Source: Hominilimicola fabiformis
GTDB lineage: Bacteria > Bacillota > Clostridia > UBA1381
Length of the DNA stretch: 64,000 bases
Direction of reading: 5' to 3'
Assembly (NCBI RefSeq): GCF_020687385.1
Contig: NZ_JAJEQM010000015.1
Coordinates: forward strand, 24,632 to 88,631
The translations under genes were made by a program, and so were the position numbers. Below the pieces are notes generated by a model, which was not told the origin of the DNA, did no database searches, and was given only the letters and a program-made list of their open reading frames with translations. This document shows, piece after piece, positions 1 to 8,335 of this stretch. Each line of letters opens with the position of its first letter. The first letter of the stretch is position 1.

Positions 1-656
1 CAATCTATCGGTGTTTTACCCATTTCCGTCAACATTCTGTTTGCCGTTTCAAAATGACCGCAGCCGAAAAATCCTCTGTTTGCCGACAACGGACTCGGAT
101 GTGCGGCAGTTAAAATTTTATGATAATGATTAGTAATAACCTTTATTTTCTCTTTCGCATTGTTACCCCAAAGCATAAATATTACCGGGTCTTTGCGTTC
201 ATTCAAACACTCGACAACTCTGTTGGTAAATATCTCCCAACCTTTGTTTCTGTGTGAATTTGCCTGACCGTCACGGACAGTCAATGCTGAGTTAAGCAAC
301 AACACACCTTGCCTTGCCCATTTTTCAAGATAACCGTTATTTGGAATGTACAATCCCAATTCATTATGAAGTTCCTTATACATATTCAATAATGACGGAG
401 GAATTTTAACACCTTTTTGAACCGAGAAAGCCAACCCGTGTGCTTGACCTACTTCATGATACGGGTCTTGACCAAGAATGACAATCTTCGTATTTGCATA
501 AGATGTCCATTTCAAAGCATTAAAAATATCATACATATCAGGATGAATACAATGCAATTTATATTCAGATTTCAAAAAAGCACGAAGTTTCAGATAATAT
601 TCTTTACTAAATTCATCTTTAAGAATTTCGTCCCAATCATTTCCTATATTAACCAC
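1..656 (-). CDS. ung: Uracil-DNA glycosylase, 3' end outside window
   Basis: Cytoplasmic base-excision repair enzyme that removes uracil from DNA. The minus-strand product shows the water-activating motif GQDPYH with Asp near residue 64, and the C-terminal signature [14 protein letters not shown] followed by [10 protein letters not shown]. It reaches PIDW where the window ends; about 218 residues are present against the usual 220-225, so only a few residues are missing. Start is a GTG at 656 preceded by TAGGAGTGA at good spacing; the nearby ATG is out of frame. It has its own promoter just upstream and is not in an operon with the SLH gene, which ends at a terminator. Family assignment is secure. 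Confidence 0.95.
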   Translation of the reverse strand, partial: MVNIGNDWDEILKDEFSKEYYLKLRAFLKSEYKLHCIHPDMYDIFNALKWTSYANTKIVILGQDPYHEVGQAHGLAFSVQKGVKIPPSLLNMYKELHNELGLYIPNNGYLEKWARQGVLLLNSALTVRDGQANSHRNKGWEIFTNRVVECLNERKDPVIFMLWGNNAKEKIKVITNHYHKILTAAHPSPLSANRGFFGCGHFETANRMLTEMGKTPID

Positions 657-688
657 TCAATTCACTCCTAAATAATTATCTTATATAT

Positions 689-717
689 ATTATACCAAAA
701 AATCGTTTAAATTGCAA
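689..717 (-). promoter_or_regulatory. Promoter of ung
   Basis: On the minus strand TTGCAA, a 17-bp spacer and TATAAT lie about 35 bases before the ribosome binding site of ung. No other signal is seen in the gap between ung and the SLH gene. Confidence 0.6.
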
Positions 718-778
718 TTAGATTATAAAATTATAAACAAATATTTATATTTGTAAAATAGATTTGATTTGAAATACA

Positions 779-809
779 AAAAAGAACAGTCCGTATGGAC
801 TGTTCTTTT
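779..809 (-). terminator. Terminator of the SLH gene
   Basis: Inverted repeat AAAAGAACAGTCC-GTAT-GGACTGTTCTTTT, 13-bp stem with T-run on both sides, directly after the stop codon of the SLH protein gene. It could work in both directions. Confidence 0.85.
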
Positions 810-827
810 AAGATACTTTAATATCAA

Positions 828-3182
828 TTATTGAGCATCAACGAATGTATCGAAGATTACCTTAGCTGACTGAGCTCTTGTAGCATTTGAATGTGGTTCA
901 AATGTTGTATCAGTCATACCGTTGATAATACCGGCCTTTTGAAGAGTCATAACTGCTTCAAATGCGTAATCTGAGATTTCATGTGAATCCTCAAATGTGA
1001 TTTCAGCATTTACAGGTTCAAGTGACTTGTTCATGATTTTAGCTGTCTTATATGTCATAAGAGCCATATCTTGTCTTGTGATTAGGTCATTAGGACCGAA
1101 GTTACCGTCACCGTAGCCTGAAACGATACCAAGTTGACTTGCAACTGATACTGCATTGTAGTACCAAGCTGTTGAAGGAACGTCTGCGAATGTTGATTCA
1201 CCTTTGGCGTTAAGAGCGTTGATAGCACCCATTAGAATCTGGCAGTATTCTGCTCTTGTGATGTTTGCATTAGGATCGAATGTATATTGATCTCTACCGT
1301 TAATCATACCTCTCATAGCAAGTCCGTTGATTGCTGTTCTTGCCCATTCAACTGAGTCAAGATCCTGGAAGTCTGGCTTGTAGTTAGTATTTGTGTTAGG
1401 TGTTGTTACAGCACCTGTGTTACCAGGAGCGATTATGCCAGGGCCACCACCTGAAGTTGTACCGTCATTACCACCAGTTGTTGTAGAAGCCTTCTTAACT
1501 GTAACCTTTACAGATGCTGACTTTTCGTTACCTTCAGTATCTTTGTATGTTGCTGTGATTGTAACTGTACCAGGCTTATCATTTGCAACGTAAGTAGCCT
1601 TTGTTTCACCCTTAGAATTGATTTCTGTAGGTGTACCGAAGATTACTGCATACTTTTCATCATCATCTGTTGTGAATGCAACCTTAGCACCGTCTTTTGC
1701 GTTCTTAACTGTAGCTGTTACAGTGAACTTCTTATCAAATTCAACAGTTGTTGATGAAGCCTTAACTGAGATTGATGGCTCAGATGGCTTAGCTGTCGGC
1801 TTAGCAGGTGTTAGAGTGTTATCCTTAGGATCAACAATTTGTTCTGCATTACCTTCAGCATCAATAGCATTAACTGTTGTTGAAACATTATTTACAGAGC
1901 TATTGTAGATATTGTATGTTAGACCGTTGATAACGTCTGCCATATCAGCATCTGTGTAACCTGAAATTAGGTTCTTGTATTCAGCTTCTGTTAGAGTTTT
2001 ACCATTGTATACAGCTTCATAATCTTCACCGTATACAGCATCCTGGTCACCCTTCTTAACATCTACTGTTAGGTAAACGTCCTTACCTGCATCTTTAGCT
2101 GCCTTAATTGCATCACCATAACCAGTTGATACAACGCTCTTCAATGCAACTGTCTTAACAGGGTTAACTGTAGGAACAGGTTCTGTTGATGGTGTAACTA
2201 CTGTTGATGCAGCTGTCATACCATCTGATACATATACAGCACCATTGTTATCCTGGATACCTGCTTCGTCTGTCAATGTTAGTGCAACTGGTGCTGTCAA
2301 AGCTGTTGGAAGTGAAATTGTAATTGTAACAAGCTTATTATCAGCAAATGTTACACCCTTACCTGACATATCAAGGAATCCTACATACAAAATACCGTCT
2401 GCAACATTTGTTGTTAGTGATTGTGTTGATGCTGATTCTGCTTTTACATTATCAGTTGTAACACCTTCCGGAACTGTCATTGCGATTGTGAAGTTGCTTA
2501 GAGCACCTTCAGTTCCTGATGCAGTTGCATTAACTGTTATTGTCTTGTTATCACTTGAGATTGATGATGTAAGACCAATACCTTTGCCTACTACTGGAAC
2601 ATCTGTAGGAACAGGTGTTACGTCTGGATTTACTGTAGGAACAGGAGCTATTGTTGGACGTGCAGGTGATGTTGGCTTTGGTGTCGGCTTGCCTGATGGT
2701 ATAACTGTTACTGATGAGGCTTTCATACCATCTGATACATATATAGCACCATTGTTATCCTGGATACCTGCTTCGTCTGTCAATGTCATTGTCACATCAT
2801 CTGTAAGAGCTGTTGGAAGTGAAATTGTAATTGTAACAAGCTTATTGTCAGCAAATGTTACACCCTTACCTGACATATCAAGGAATCCTACATACAAAAT
2901 ACCGTCTGCAACATTTGTTGTTAGTGATTGTGTTGATGCTGATTCTGCTTTTACATTATCAGTTGTAACACCTTCTGGAACTGTCATTGCGATTGTGAAG
3001 TTGCTTAGAGCACCTTCTGTTCCTACGGCTGTTGCATTAACTGTTATTGTTTTGTTGTCTTTTGAAATATCTGCACTAAGATCAATTCCCTTTGCATCTG
3101 CAGCATTAACTGTAATAGCTGAGAACATTGTGAATATCATTGCCAAAGCACAAATCAAAGAAATGATTTTTTTGTTCTTCAT
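828..3182 (-). CDS. SLH-anchored surface protein with two cohesin-like modules
   Basis: 784-residue exported protein, probably held on the cell wall. Seen in order: signal peptide (about 1-27, ending VNAADA); a cohesin-like beta module (about 29-160); a Pro/Thr linker rich in PTP and PVPT; a second nearly identical module (about 199-330); a unique region (about 345-480); an Ig-like domain (about 490-590); a Gly/Thr linker; three SLH repeats (about 600-784, motifs FQDL, FADVP, ITRAEY, ITRQDM, ATRAQ). SLH domains bind pyruvylated secondary cell-wall polymer. The modules have the strand pattern of cohesins (GALSNFTIAM, then DGILYVGFLD, then LVTITISLP) but cohesin identity is inferred by eye. AAAGGAG stands 9 bases before the ATG. 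It follows the dockerin gene with no terminator between, so the two are probably co-transcribed and may bind each other. Confidence 0.75.
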   Translation of the reverse strand: MKNKKIISLICALAMIFTMFSAITVNAADAKGIDLSADISKDNKTITVNATAVGTEGALSNFTIAMTVPEGVTTDNVKAESASTQSLTTNVADGILYVGFLDMSGKGVTFADNKLVTITISLPTALTDDVTMTLTDEAGIQDNNGAIYVSDGMKASSVTVIPSGKPTPKPTSPARPTIAPVPTVNPDVTPVPTDVPVVGKGIGLTSSISSDNKTITVNATASGTEGALSNFTIAMTVPEGVTTDNVKAESASTQSLTTNVADGILYVGFLDMSGKGVTFADNKLVTITISLPTALTAPVALTLTDEAGIQDNNGAVYVSDGMTAASTVVTPSTEPVPTVNPVKTVALKSVVSTGYGDAIKAAKDAGKDVYLTVDVKKGDQDAVYGEDYEAVYNGKTLTEAEYKNLISGYTDADMADVINGLTYNIYNSSVNNVSTTVNAIDAEGNAEQIVDPKDNTLTPAKPTAKPSEPSISVKASSTTVEFDKKFTVTATVKNAKDGAKVAFTTDDDEKYAVIFGTPTEINSKGETKATYVANDKPGTVTITATYKDTEGNEKSASVKVTVKKASTTTGGNDGTTSGGGPGIIAPGNTGAVTTPNTNTNYKPDFQDLDSVEWARTAINGLAMRGMINGRDQYTFDPNANITRAEYCQILMGAINALNAKGESTFADVPSTAWYYNAVSVASQLGIVSGYGDGNFGPNDLITRQDMALMTYKTAKIMNKSLEPVNAEITFEDSHEISDYAFEAVMTLQKAGIINGMTDTTFEPHSNATRAQSAKVIFDTFVDAQ
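2219..3067 (-). repeat. In-frame DNA duplication encoding the two cohesin-like modules
   Basis: About 340 bp at 2219-2560 recur at 2726-3067 with an offset of 507 bp (169 codons), differing at only scattered positions. The high DNA identity means recent duplication or ongoing gene conversion between the two modules. Confidence 0.9.
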
Positions 3183-3232
3183 TCTAATTTACTCCTTTTA
3201 TCTTATTTGATTTTTTACACAAGATAAACTAA

Positions 3233-3832
3233 TTACTTTAATTGACCTACATTACCGATACCATCTGTCATCTTAACAGAATATTTTACGATACAAGTAG
3301 CATCTAAAAGATTAATCTTGCTATCATCATTAGCATCAGCTGCGATAAGAGCATCTGCATCTGTTATAGCTTTAACCTTCATTGCGTGTTGTACAACGCC
3401 TGTAGCATCTGAAAGGTTAATCTTTGTGTCTTGGTTAACGTCACCGACAAGAACTGATGAAGCGTTACCTACTTTGAAGTTTGTTGAATAAACCTGACCG
3501 TCGCCACCCATGTAAACTGTGTATTTACCGTCTGCAAGGTCCTTTGGTAGAGCAACTGTTATAGTGTCATTGCCGTCTTGTTGGTCGATTTGAAGAACAT
3601 CGCCTTCAGAAACTTTAACGGTTTCAAGTGTTTTACCAGGCTTAAGAACAAGCAAAGTCTTTTGAGCTGCTGTGTAACCGCTTGCATCGATTGTCAATGT
3701 AGCTGTTTCATGAGTTGCATCTGCTGGTGCATATGTAGCTGAAATACCAGCTGCCATAGCTGATGTTGCGACTGCAGCTGTAACTGCTGCTACTGCTGCG
3801 CATGATAGAAATAGTTTTGAGAATTTCTTCAT
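3233..3832 (-). CDS. Secreted dockerin-domain protein
   Basis: 199-residue exported protein: signal peptide (about 1-28, ends SAMAAG), an N-terminal beta domain (about 30-125) with no family I recognise, then a type I dockerin (about 127-190). The dockerin is shown by two calcium-binding F-hand loops, DVNQDTKINLSD and DANDDSKINLLD, each followed by an amphipathic helix. Dockerins bind cohesins through these loops. The next gene encodes an SLH protein with two cohesin-like modules, so this protein could be the partner that is docked on the cell surface. It has no catalytic domain, which is unusual for a dockerin protein. Start: ATG after AAGGGG, with a promoter upstream. Confidence 0.8.
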   Translation of the reverse strand: MKKFSKLFLSCAAVAAVTAAVATSAMAAGISATYAPADATHETATLTIDASGYTAAQKTLLVLKPGKTLETVKVSEGDVLQIDQQDGNDTITVALPKDLADGKYTVYMGGDGQVYSTNFKVGNASSVLVGDVNQDTKINLSDATGVVQHAMKVKAITDADALIAADANDDSKINLLDATCIVKYSVKMTDGIGNVGQLK

Positions 3833-3927
3833 TTTGTTTTACCCCTTTTCTAAAATAAATTTTTTGTTTTTTTGTTTGAGTGTCTATAAAATACGGACAC
3901 ACATACAAGTTACATTCATATATTTAC

Positions 3928-3956
3928 ATTATAAACTATAAGAACAAAAATTTCAA
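3928..3956 (-). promoter_or_regulatory. Promoter of the dockerin-SLH operon
   Basis: Minus-strand TTGAAA, 17-bp spacer, TATAAT, followed by a leader of about 90 bases before the dockerin ATG. Confidence 0.6.
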
Positions 3957-4039
3957 TTCTTTTTTGGTTTTATGTTATTTTTCGTGATTTTGAATTAAAT
4001 TAGCATTTATATTTTGTGCATTTTCAACAACTAAGCATC

Positions 4040-4064
4040 AAAAAAGCGAACCTTACGGCTCGCC
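4040..4064 (-). terminator. Terminator after the two-TM membrane protein gene
   Basis: Minus-strand hairpin GCGAGCC-GTAA-GGTTCGC followed by TTTTTT, just past the stop codon at 4070. Confidence 0.85.
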
Positions 4065-4069
4065 CTTAA

Positions 4070-4726
4070 TTATTTTGACGCCATTCTAAGCGTTCTGTAT
4101 TCCCTGCTGCTTACTCTTATAAGCAATTCAGGATTAATCCTTTGAATCATTTGCACAATTTTAGTCACATTTCTCGTATCGAACTTAACAATCGGCATAT
4201 AATAGCACTCTTTTTCAAAAGTTTCTACATATAATATATCCATACTCGAAATGGTTTTCTTCTTATAAAAGTCTTTCGACTTTTCAAGCACGCGTATATT
4301 CTTCACAAAATCAGAATCAGGTGCAACATTTCTCTTTATAAAATTTTTTGTGCCGATAAGCACCTTACTTATTTCATTAAGAGGTATCTCAACAATTTTC
4401 GTTTTCGCCGGTATAAATTCACTCAAAATTTTAACTTTATTATCATAATCATACGGTAAAAAGTCATTATTCCAATTTTTCATAAACAAATTCATTCTGT
4501 CTGTTGAAATATATGTTGCAAAGACGGTATTAATTCTTATAAGAACATATGTTGACGCCAATATCGTAGCGATAAACCACGCAATCGAAAACAAATAACT
4601 GCCCTTTATAAGATTATATATCACCATTACAAGTGCAAAACACGAAAGCAAACTCAATATTGTAATAATCACTATATTGGTTTTTCTGTAACGCGAATTT
4701 GTACAAGCTTTTACAGATGATGCCAT
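4070..4726 (-). CDS. Two-TM membrane protein of unknown function
   Basis: 218 residues. Two adjacent hydrophobic helices (about 19-40 and 44-65) form a hairpin, then a soluble region (about 75-218) with alternating strands and many Lys residues that could be a PH-like domain. No catalytic motif is visible and I do not recognise the family. GGGGGG precedes the ATG by six bases. It sits 20 bases after the NlpC/P60 gene, so the two are probably one transcript ended by the hairpin at 4040, and a role in envelope biology is a guess from that context. Confidence 0.7.
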   Translation of the reverse strand: MASSVKACTNSRYRKTNIVIITILSLLSCFALVMVIYNLIKGSYLFSIAWFIATILASTYVLIRINTVFATYISTDRMNLFMKNWNNDFLPYDYDNKVKILSEFIPAKTKIVEIPLNEISKVLIGTKNFIKRNVAPDSDFVKNIRVLEKSKDFYKKKTISSMDILYVETFEKECYYMPIVKFDTRNVTKIVQMIQRINPELLIRVSSREYRTLRMASK

Positions 4727-4745
4727 TTCAATCCCCCCTGTATCA

Positions 4746-7253
4746 TTAGTAAACTCTTCTTGCTCCTGCGTACTGACTGCGGTAATAATCAGTTTCCATA
4801 GACTGATATTTTACCACATCACCAGTTCTCGGTGCGTGAATCATCATTCCGTCACCGGCATAAATACCGACATGGTGAATGTATCCGTTTTGTTCAAAGA
4901 ATACAAGATCACCCGGTTGAAGTTCATCTTTATTCACCGCAGTACCGTTCTTAAACTGGTCTTCCGCAACACGATTTACGTTTATGCCAAGCGAATTACA
5001 TACATACTGAACAAGTCCGCTACAGTCAAAGCCGTCCGGAGTTGTTCCGCCCCATACATACGGCACGCCCAAATACTTCTCAGCCTCGCTCACTATCGCA
5101 TTACCCTTTTCATTATCGCCCGTAAGCATATGCGTTCTTATAACAGGGTCGCCCGTTGTGTATTCCATTTTATTTCTGTACTTGGCAAGTTGTCTGTAGC
5201 CCTTTGTCGCTTTAACTTGTTTCTGAATGATTTTCTTCTTTGTGACTGTCTGCACGTTGCCGTTTTCGTCCTCTTCATCAACGTCAACCAATTCTTCATC
5301 GTAGAAGTACAAAAGTCCCAAAGCCTCGTCCTCATAAACAAAGTAATATGTATCATCCTTATCAAGAATAATTTCATTTATAACAGGCTCTGCCTGAGTT
5401 ACTTCAAACGTCACGCAATCCTGTGCCTTTTCAACTTTACTTCCACGTCTTAACGCAGTTATATATAAGAAATACTTACCCGGATCAACACCCTGAATAA
5501 GTGCCTCATATTCGTCTTCGACAATCTTGCTCACAACAAGATTTCCGTCCGAGTCATACAAATCGACGTAAAAATCGTGATACTTGTCGGATTCCCATGC
5601 GATTGACACATAGTCGTCATCTGTAACGCCGTTATTGTAAGGAGTAACGATATTAACGCCTGTATCATATGCAGTACCGTAGCTTATAAGCACTTCATCG
5701 GCACTCAAAGCTTCACCGTCATCTGTGATTGAGCTTACGATAAGTCTGTAATCTCTGCCTGTTTTGAATAATTCAGACGGCAATGTAATTTCCGTTGAAT
5801 TGGTAGTGATATACTCATTTACCGCATATTCATCGTTTTCAACGTCAAACATTTCTATATGATATTCCGTTGCCGCCTGCATAGCAAGCTCAATTACAAC
5901 GTCATCGCCTTCTTCATAATTATCTTCCGTTACCGGCGAATTGAGTATCGGTGTTGTAACCTCCTCAACAGGTGTTACGCTGTAATCCTTTTGCGGTATT
6001 TCAACAGTTGTCTTTTCTTCCGGTACGGCTATTGATGTTGTATCCGTAACTATTTTTGCCTGAATACCACCCGATAAGTCTGTTGTTGTATTCAAACCGA
6101 TAGGAGATGTGTATTGTGTGTCCTGTACAAGAATATCGTTATCGCTTTCAAGCAACTGACGATATACAGAGAACACATCATAACCCGACTGTGTAATCAC
6201 ATCACTTTCATATTCCTTTTCATTCATAAAATCAAGTGACGAAAGCCATGCCGCCGCATTCATATCGGAATCTTCAACATATACAGTCTTGTTATGCTTA
6301 CTTCTGTATGAGTTTATCATATCAAGAAGAATCATCGACTTTGAACGTTTTACAGATGTGCTGTCATCAACACCGCGATAACGCGGATTGTACAATATCG
6401 AATCAAGATGTCCTTCCGAGTCGGCATAAAATCTGTAACAACGATTATCAAGATAATCCGCTGTCTTTGAATAGTCGTCACCCGACTTCATCCCGTTAAA
6501 ATCAAAGCTTGAACTGTTTGTGTACAAGGCACAAACTCTGTCTGCCTCAACACCTACCATACAAAATTCCGAATAGTTTGAATCATAAACATACCATTCA
6601 AATCCGTATTCTGTCTGGTCAATTCTGTTAGGTTCACCGAACGTATCAAGAATTGTGCTGACATTCGCACCGACTCTTATTTCTTTTCCGCCGACTGTCA
6701 CCATTACATTCTGTGCAAAATAATCATATACAGTGTCGATAAGAGTTTCACATTCTTCTTTTGTAAGCTCTTTGTTCGGCTCTGTACCGAATTTTGCTGT
6801 AATTATGCCTTGTTTCATCATAAACGCATATGCAATTCTGTTTTCATCATCAATATATGCGTTGTCGTAACATTCATTCAGAATTGAGTTTGCCTCATCT
6901 TCATAAATCGTGTAACTGTCGTTGTATGTAATTATTGTTTTGTATAGGATTGTCATAAAATCCTGTTTTGTTATACTTTTCTCTTGTTTTGCCTCTTCGG
7001 TATCTTCAAAATTAATATATCCCAACACAATAGGTTTTATTAAATTTGTATCAAGTCCCGTTTCGTCAAGTCCCTGTGGGATTTCGACTTCTTTATCCGT
7101 AAGATGTTCATATAAAGCAACTGCCTTATCCAAAGCCTCTGTTTCTGTTATTGCCGAATCGGCAAAAACGGTTAATTTTAAGCTGGGTGTAGCTGTTGAC
7201 AACATTATTCCGGCTAATATAGCACATAATACTGCCTTCTTCCTGACCTTCAA
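4746..7253 (-). CDS. Secreted NlpC/P60 cell-wall hydrolase with CAP-associated N-terminus
   Basis: About 835 residues. Signal peptide (about 1-33), helical region, a CAP-associated N-terminal domain (about 190-300, GANVSTILDTFGEPNRI), a short CAP-like remnant (about 305-365, MILLDMINSYRSKHN), Fn3/Ig-like beta domains (about 430-640), and a C-terminal NlpC/P60 domain (about 717-835). The catalytic triad is visible: Cys in DCSGL (about 744), His in HHVGIY and the third polar residue in IHAPRTG. Such enzymes cut peptide bonds in peptidoglycan stems. Start: the upstream in-frame TTG at 7262 touches the AAGGAG, so the TTG at 7253, nine bases after it, is the better start and gives a cleaner signal peptide. 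Confidence 0.85.
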   Translation of the reverse strand: MKVRKKAVLCAILAGIMLSTATPSLKLTVFADSAITETEALDKAVALYEHLTDKEVEIPQGLDETGLDTNLIKPIVLGYINFEDTEEAKQEKSITKQDFMTILYKTIITYNDSYTIYEDEANSILNECYDNAYIDDENRIAYAFMMKQGIITAKFGTEPNKELTKEECETLIDTVYDYFAQNVMVTVGGKEIRVGANVSTILDTFGEPNRIDQTEYGFEWYVYDSNYSEFCMVGVEADRVCALYTNSSSFDFNGMKSGDDYSKTADYLDNRCYRFYADSEGHLDSILYNPRYRGVDDSTSVKRSKSMILLDMINSYRSKHNKTVYVEDSDMNAAAWLSSLDFMNEKEYESDVITQSGYDVFSVYRQLLESDNDILVQDTQYTSPIGLNTTTDLSGGIQAKIVTDTTSIAVPEEKTTVEIPQKDYSVTPVEEVTTPILNSPVTEDNYEEGDDVVIELAMQAATEYHIEMFDVENDEYAVNEYITTNSTEITLPSELFKTGRDYRLIVSSITDDGEALSADEVLISYGTAYDTGVNIVTPYNNGVTDDDYVSIAWESDKYHDFYVDLYDSDGNLVVSKIVEDEYEALIQGVDPGKYFLYITALRRGSKVEKAQDCVTFEVTQAEPVINEIILDKDDTYYFVYEDEALGLLYFYDEELVDVDEEDENGNVQTVTKKKIIQKQVKATKGYRQLAKYRNKMEYTTGDPVIRTHMLTGDNEKGNAIVSEAEKYLGVPYVWGGTTPDGFDCSGLVQYVCNSLGINVNRVAEDQFKNGTAVNKDELQPGDLVFFEQNGYIHHVGIYAGDGMMIHAPRTGDVVKYQSMETDYYRSQYAGARRVY

Positions 7254-7427
7254 ACACCTCAACTCCTTTTTAACAGATTAATTTACAGTTTACATTATAT
7301 CAAATGTAACCGTAATTGTCTATAAACAAATTGTTAATTTTTTATGACCAAAATAATGGTTTAATACCTTTATTTTCACAAAAATTTGTGATACAATATC
7401 CGTACTATGGTTTTTGGAGGTTTAAAT

Positions 7428-8294
7428 ATGAAAAAGGGCATAGCATTTGCAATACTTGCGGCGGCATTATACGCCATCAACGCTCCGTTTTCAAAAATAT
7501 TGCTCGACTGCATTCCGCCGACTTTAATGGCGGGTTTTCTTTATGTCGGTGCAGGAATAGGAATGATTATAATTGCACTCGTCCGCAAAATCAGAAAAAC
7601 AGAAACAAACGAATTAAAACTGACAAAATCGGAATTGCCGTACACTGTGGCAATGATACTTTTGGACGTAGCCGCACCGATTTGCTTGATGTTCGGATTG
7701 AACGCGACAACCGCCGCCAATGCGTCACTGCTCAACAATTTTGAAATTGTCGCAACGGCAATTATCGCACTTATGATATTCAAAGAAAAAATCAGTCCGC
7801 GATTGTGGTTCGGTATATTGTTTATAACGGTTTCATGCGGAATTTTATCATTTGAAGATTTATCAAGTCTGCAATTTACGTACGGCTCACTGTTCGTACT
7901 TCTTGCCGCTGTCTGTTGGGGATTTGAAAACAACTGTACAAGAAAACTATCTTCAAAAGACCCGCTTCAAATCGTTTTACTTAAAGGTATTTTTTCAGGC
8001 TTAGGCTCGATAATTATAGGCTTGTGCATAGGTGAACGTTTAACTGTGCTTTGGAGCATGATCCCCGTGCTTTTGGTCGGATTTATCGCATACGGATTGA
8101 GTATATATTTTTATGTCTACGCTCAAAGGCTTCTCGGTGCGGCACGGACAAGTGCTTATTACGCAATTTCTCCGTTTATAGCCGCTATCCTGTCATTGAT
8201 TATATTCAAGCAAATTCCTACGGCTACTTATTTTATAGCATTAATTTTTATGGTAATCGGTGCTTGGCTTTCTTCAAATGACAACAAAAATTAA
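7428..8294 (+). CDS. EamA/DMT-family membrane transporter
   Basis: About 288 residues with ten predicted membrane helices in two EamA halves, typical of the drug/metabolite transporter superfamily. Motifs such as AAALYAINAPFSKILL at the start and a second-half repeat (ICLMFGLNATTAANASLL before it) fit the fold. Substrate cannot be told from sequence. ATG at 7428 is chosen because GGAGG lies nine bases upstream; an in-frame ATG at 7407 has no ribosome binding site. It is convergent with the P-type ATPase gene and shares its terminator. Confidence 0.85.
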   Translation: MKKGIAFAILAAALYAINAPFSKILLDCIPPTLMAGFLYVGAGIGMIIIALVRKIRKTETNELKLTKSELPYTVAMILLDVAAPICLMFGLNATTAANASLLNNFEIVATAIIALMIFKEKISPRLWFGILFITVSCGILSFEDLSSLQFTYGSLFVLLAAVCWGFENNCTRKLSSKDPLQIVLLKGIFSGLGSIIIGLCIGERLTVLWSMIPVLLVGFIAYGLSIYFYVYAQRLLGAARTSAYYAISPFIAAILSLIIFKQIPTATYFIALIFMVIGAWLSSNDNKN

Positions 8295-8296
8295 AC

Positions 8297-8330
8297 AAGA
8301 GGTGACGGTCTTTTCAGACTGTCACCTCTT
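8297..8330. terminator. Bidirectional terminator between EamA and P-type ATPase genes
   Basis: Inverted repeat AAGAGGTGACGGTC / GACTGTCACCTCTT with one mismatch and T-runs on both strands, between two convergent genes. Confidence 0.85.
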
Positions 8331-8335
8331 TTAAT

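Noticed and set aside
2245..3210. 321-residue plus-strand ORF
   Set aside because: Antisense frame of the SLH protein gene, with no ribosome site and hydrophobic composition due to reversed Thr/Asn codons.
4836..5453. 205-residue plus-strand ORF
   Set aside because: Lies wholly inside the NlpC/P60 gene in reverse, without ribosome site or family motif.
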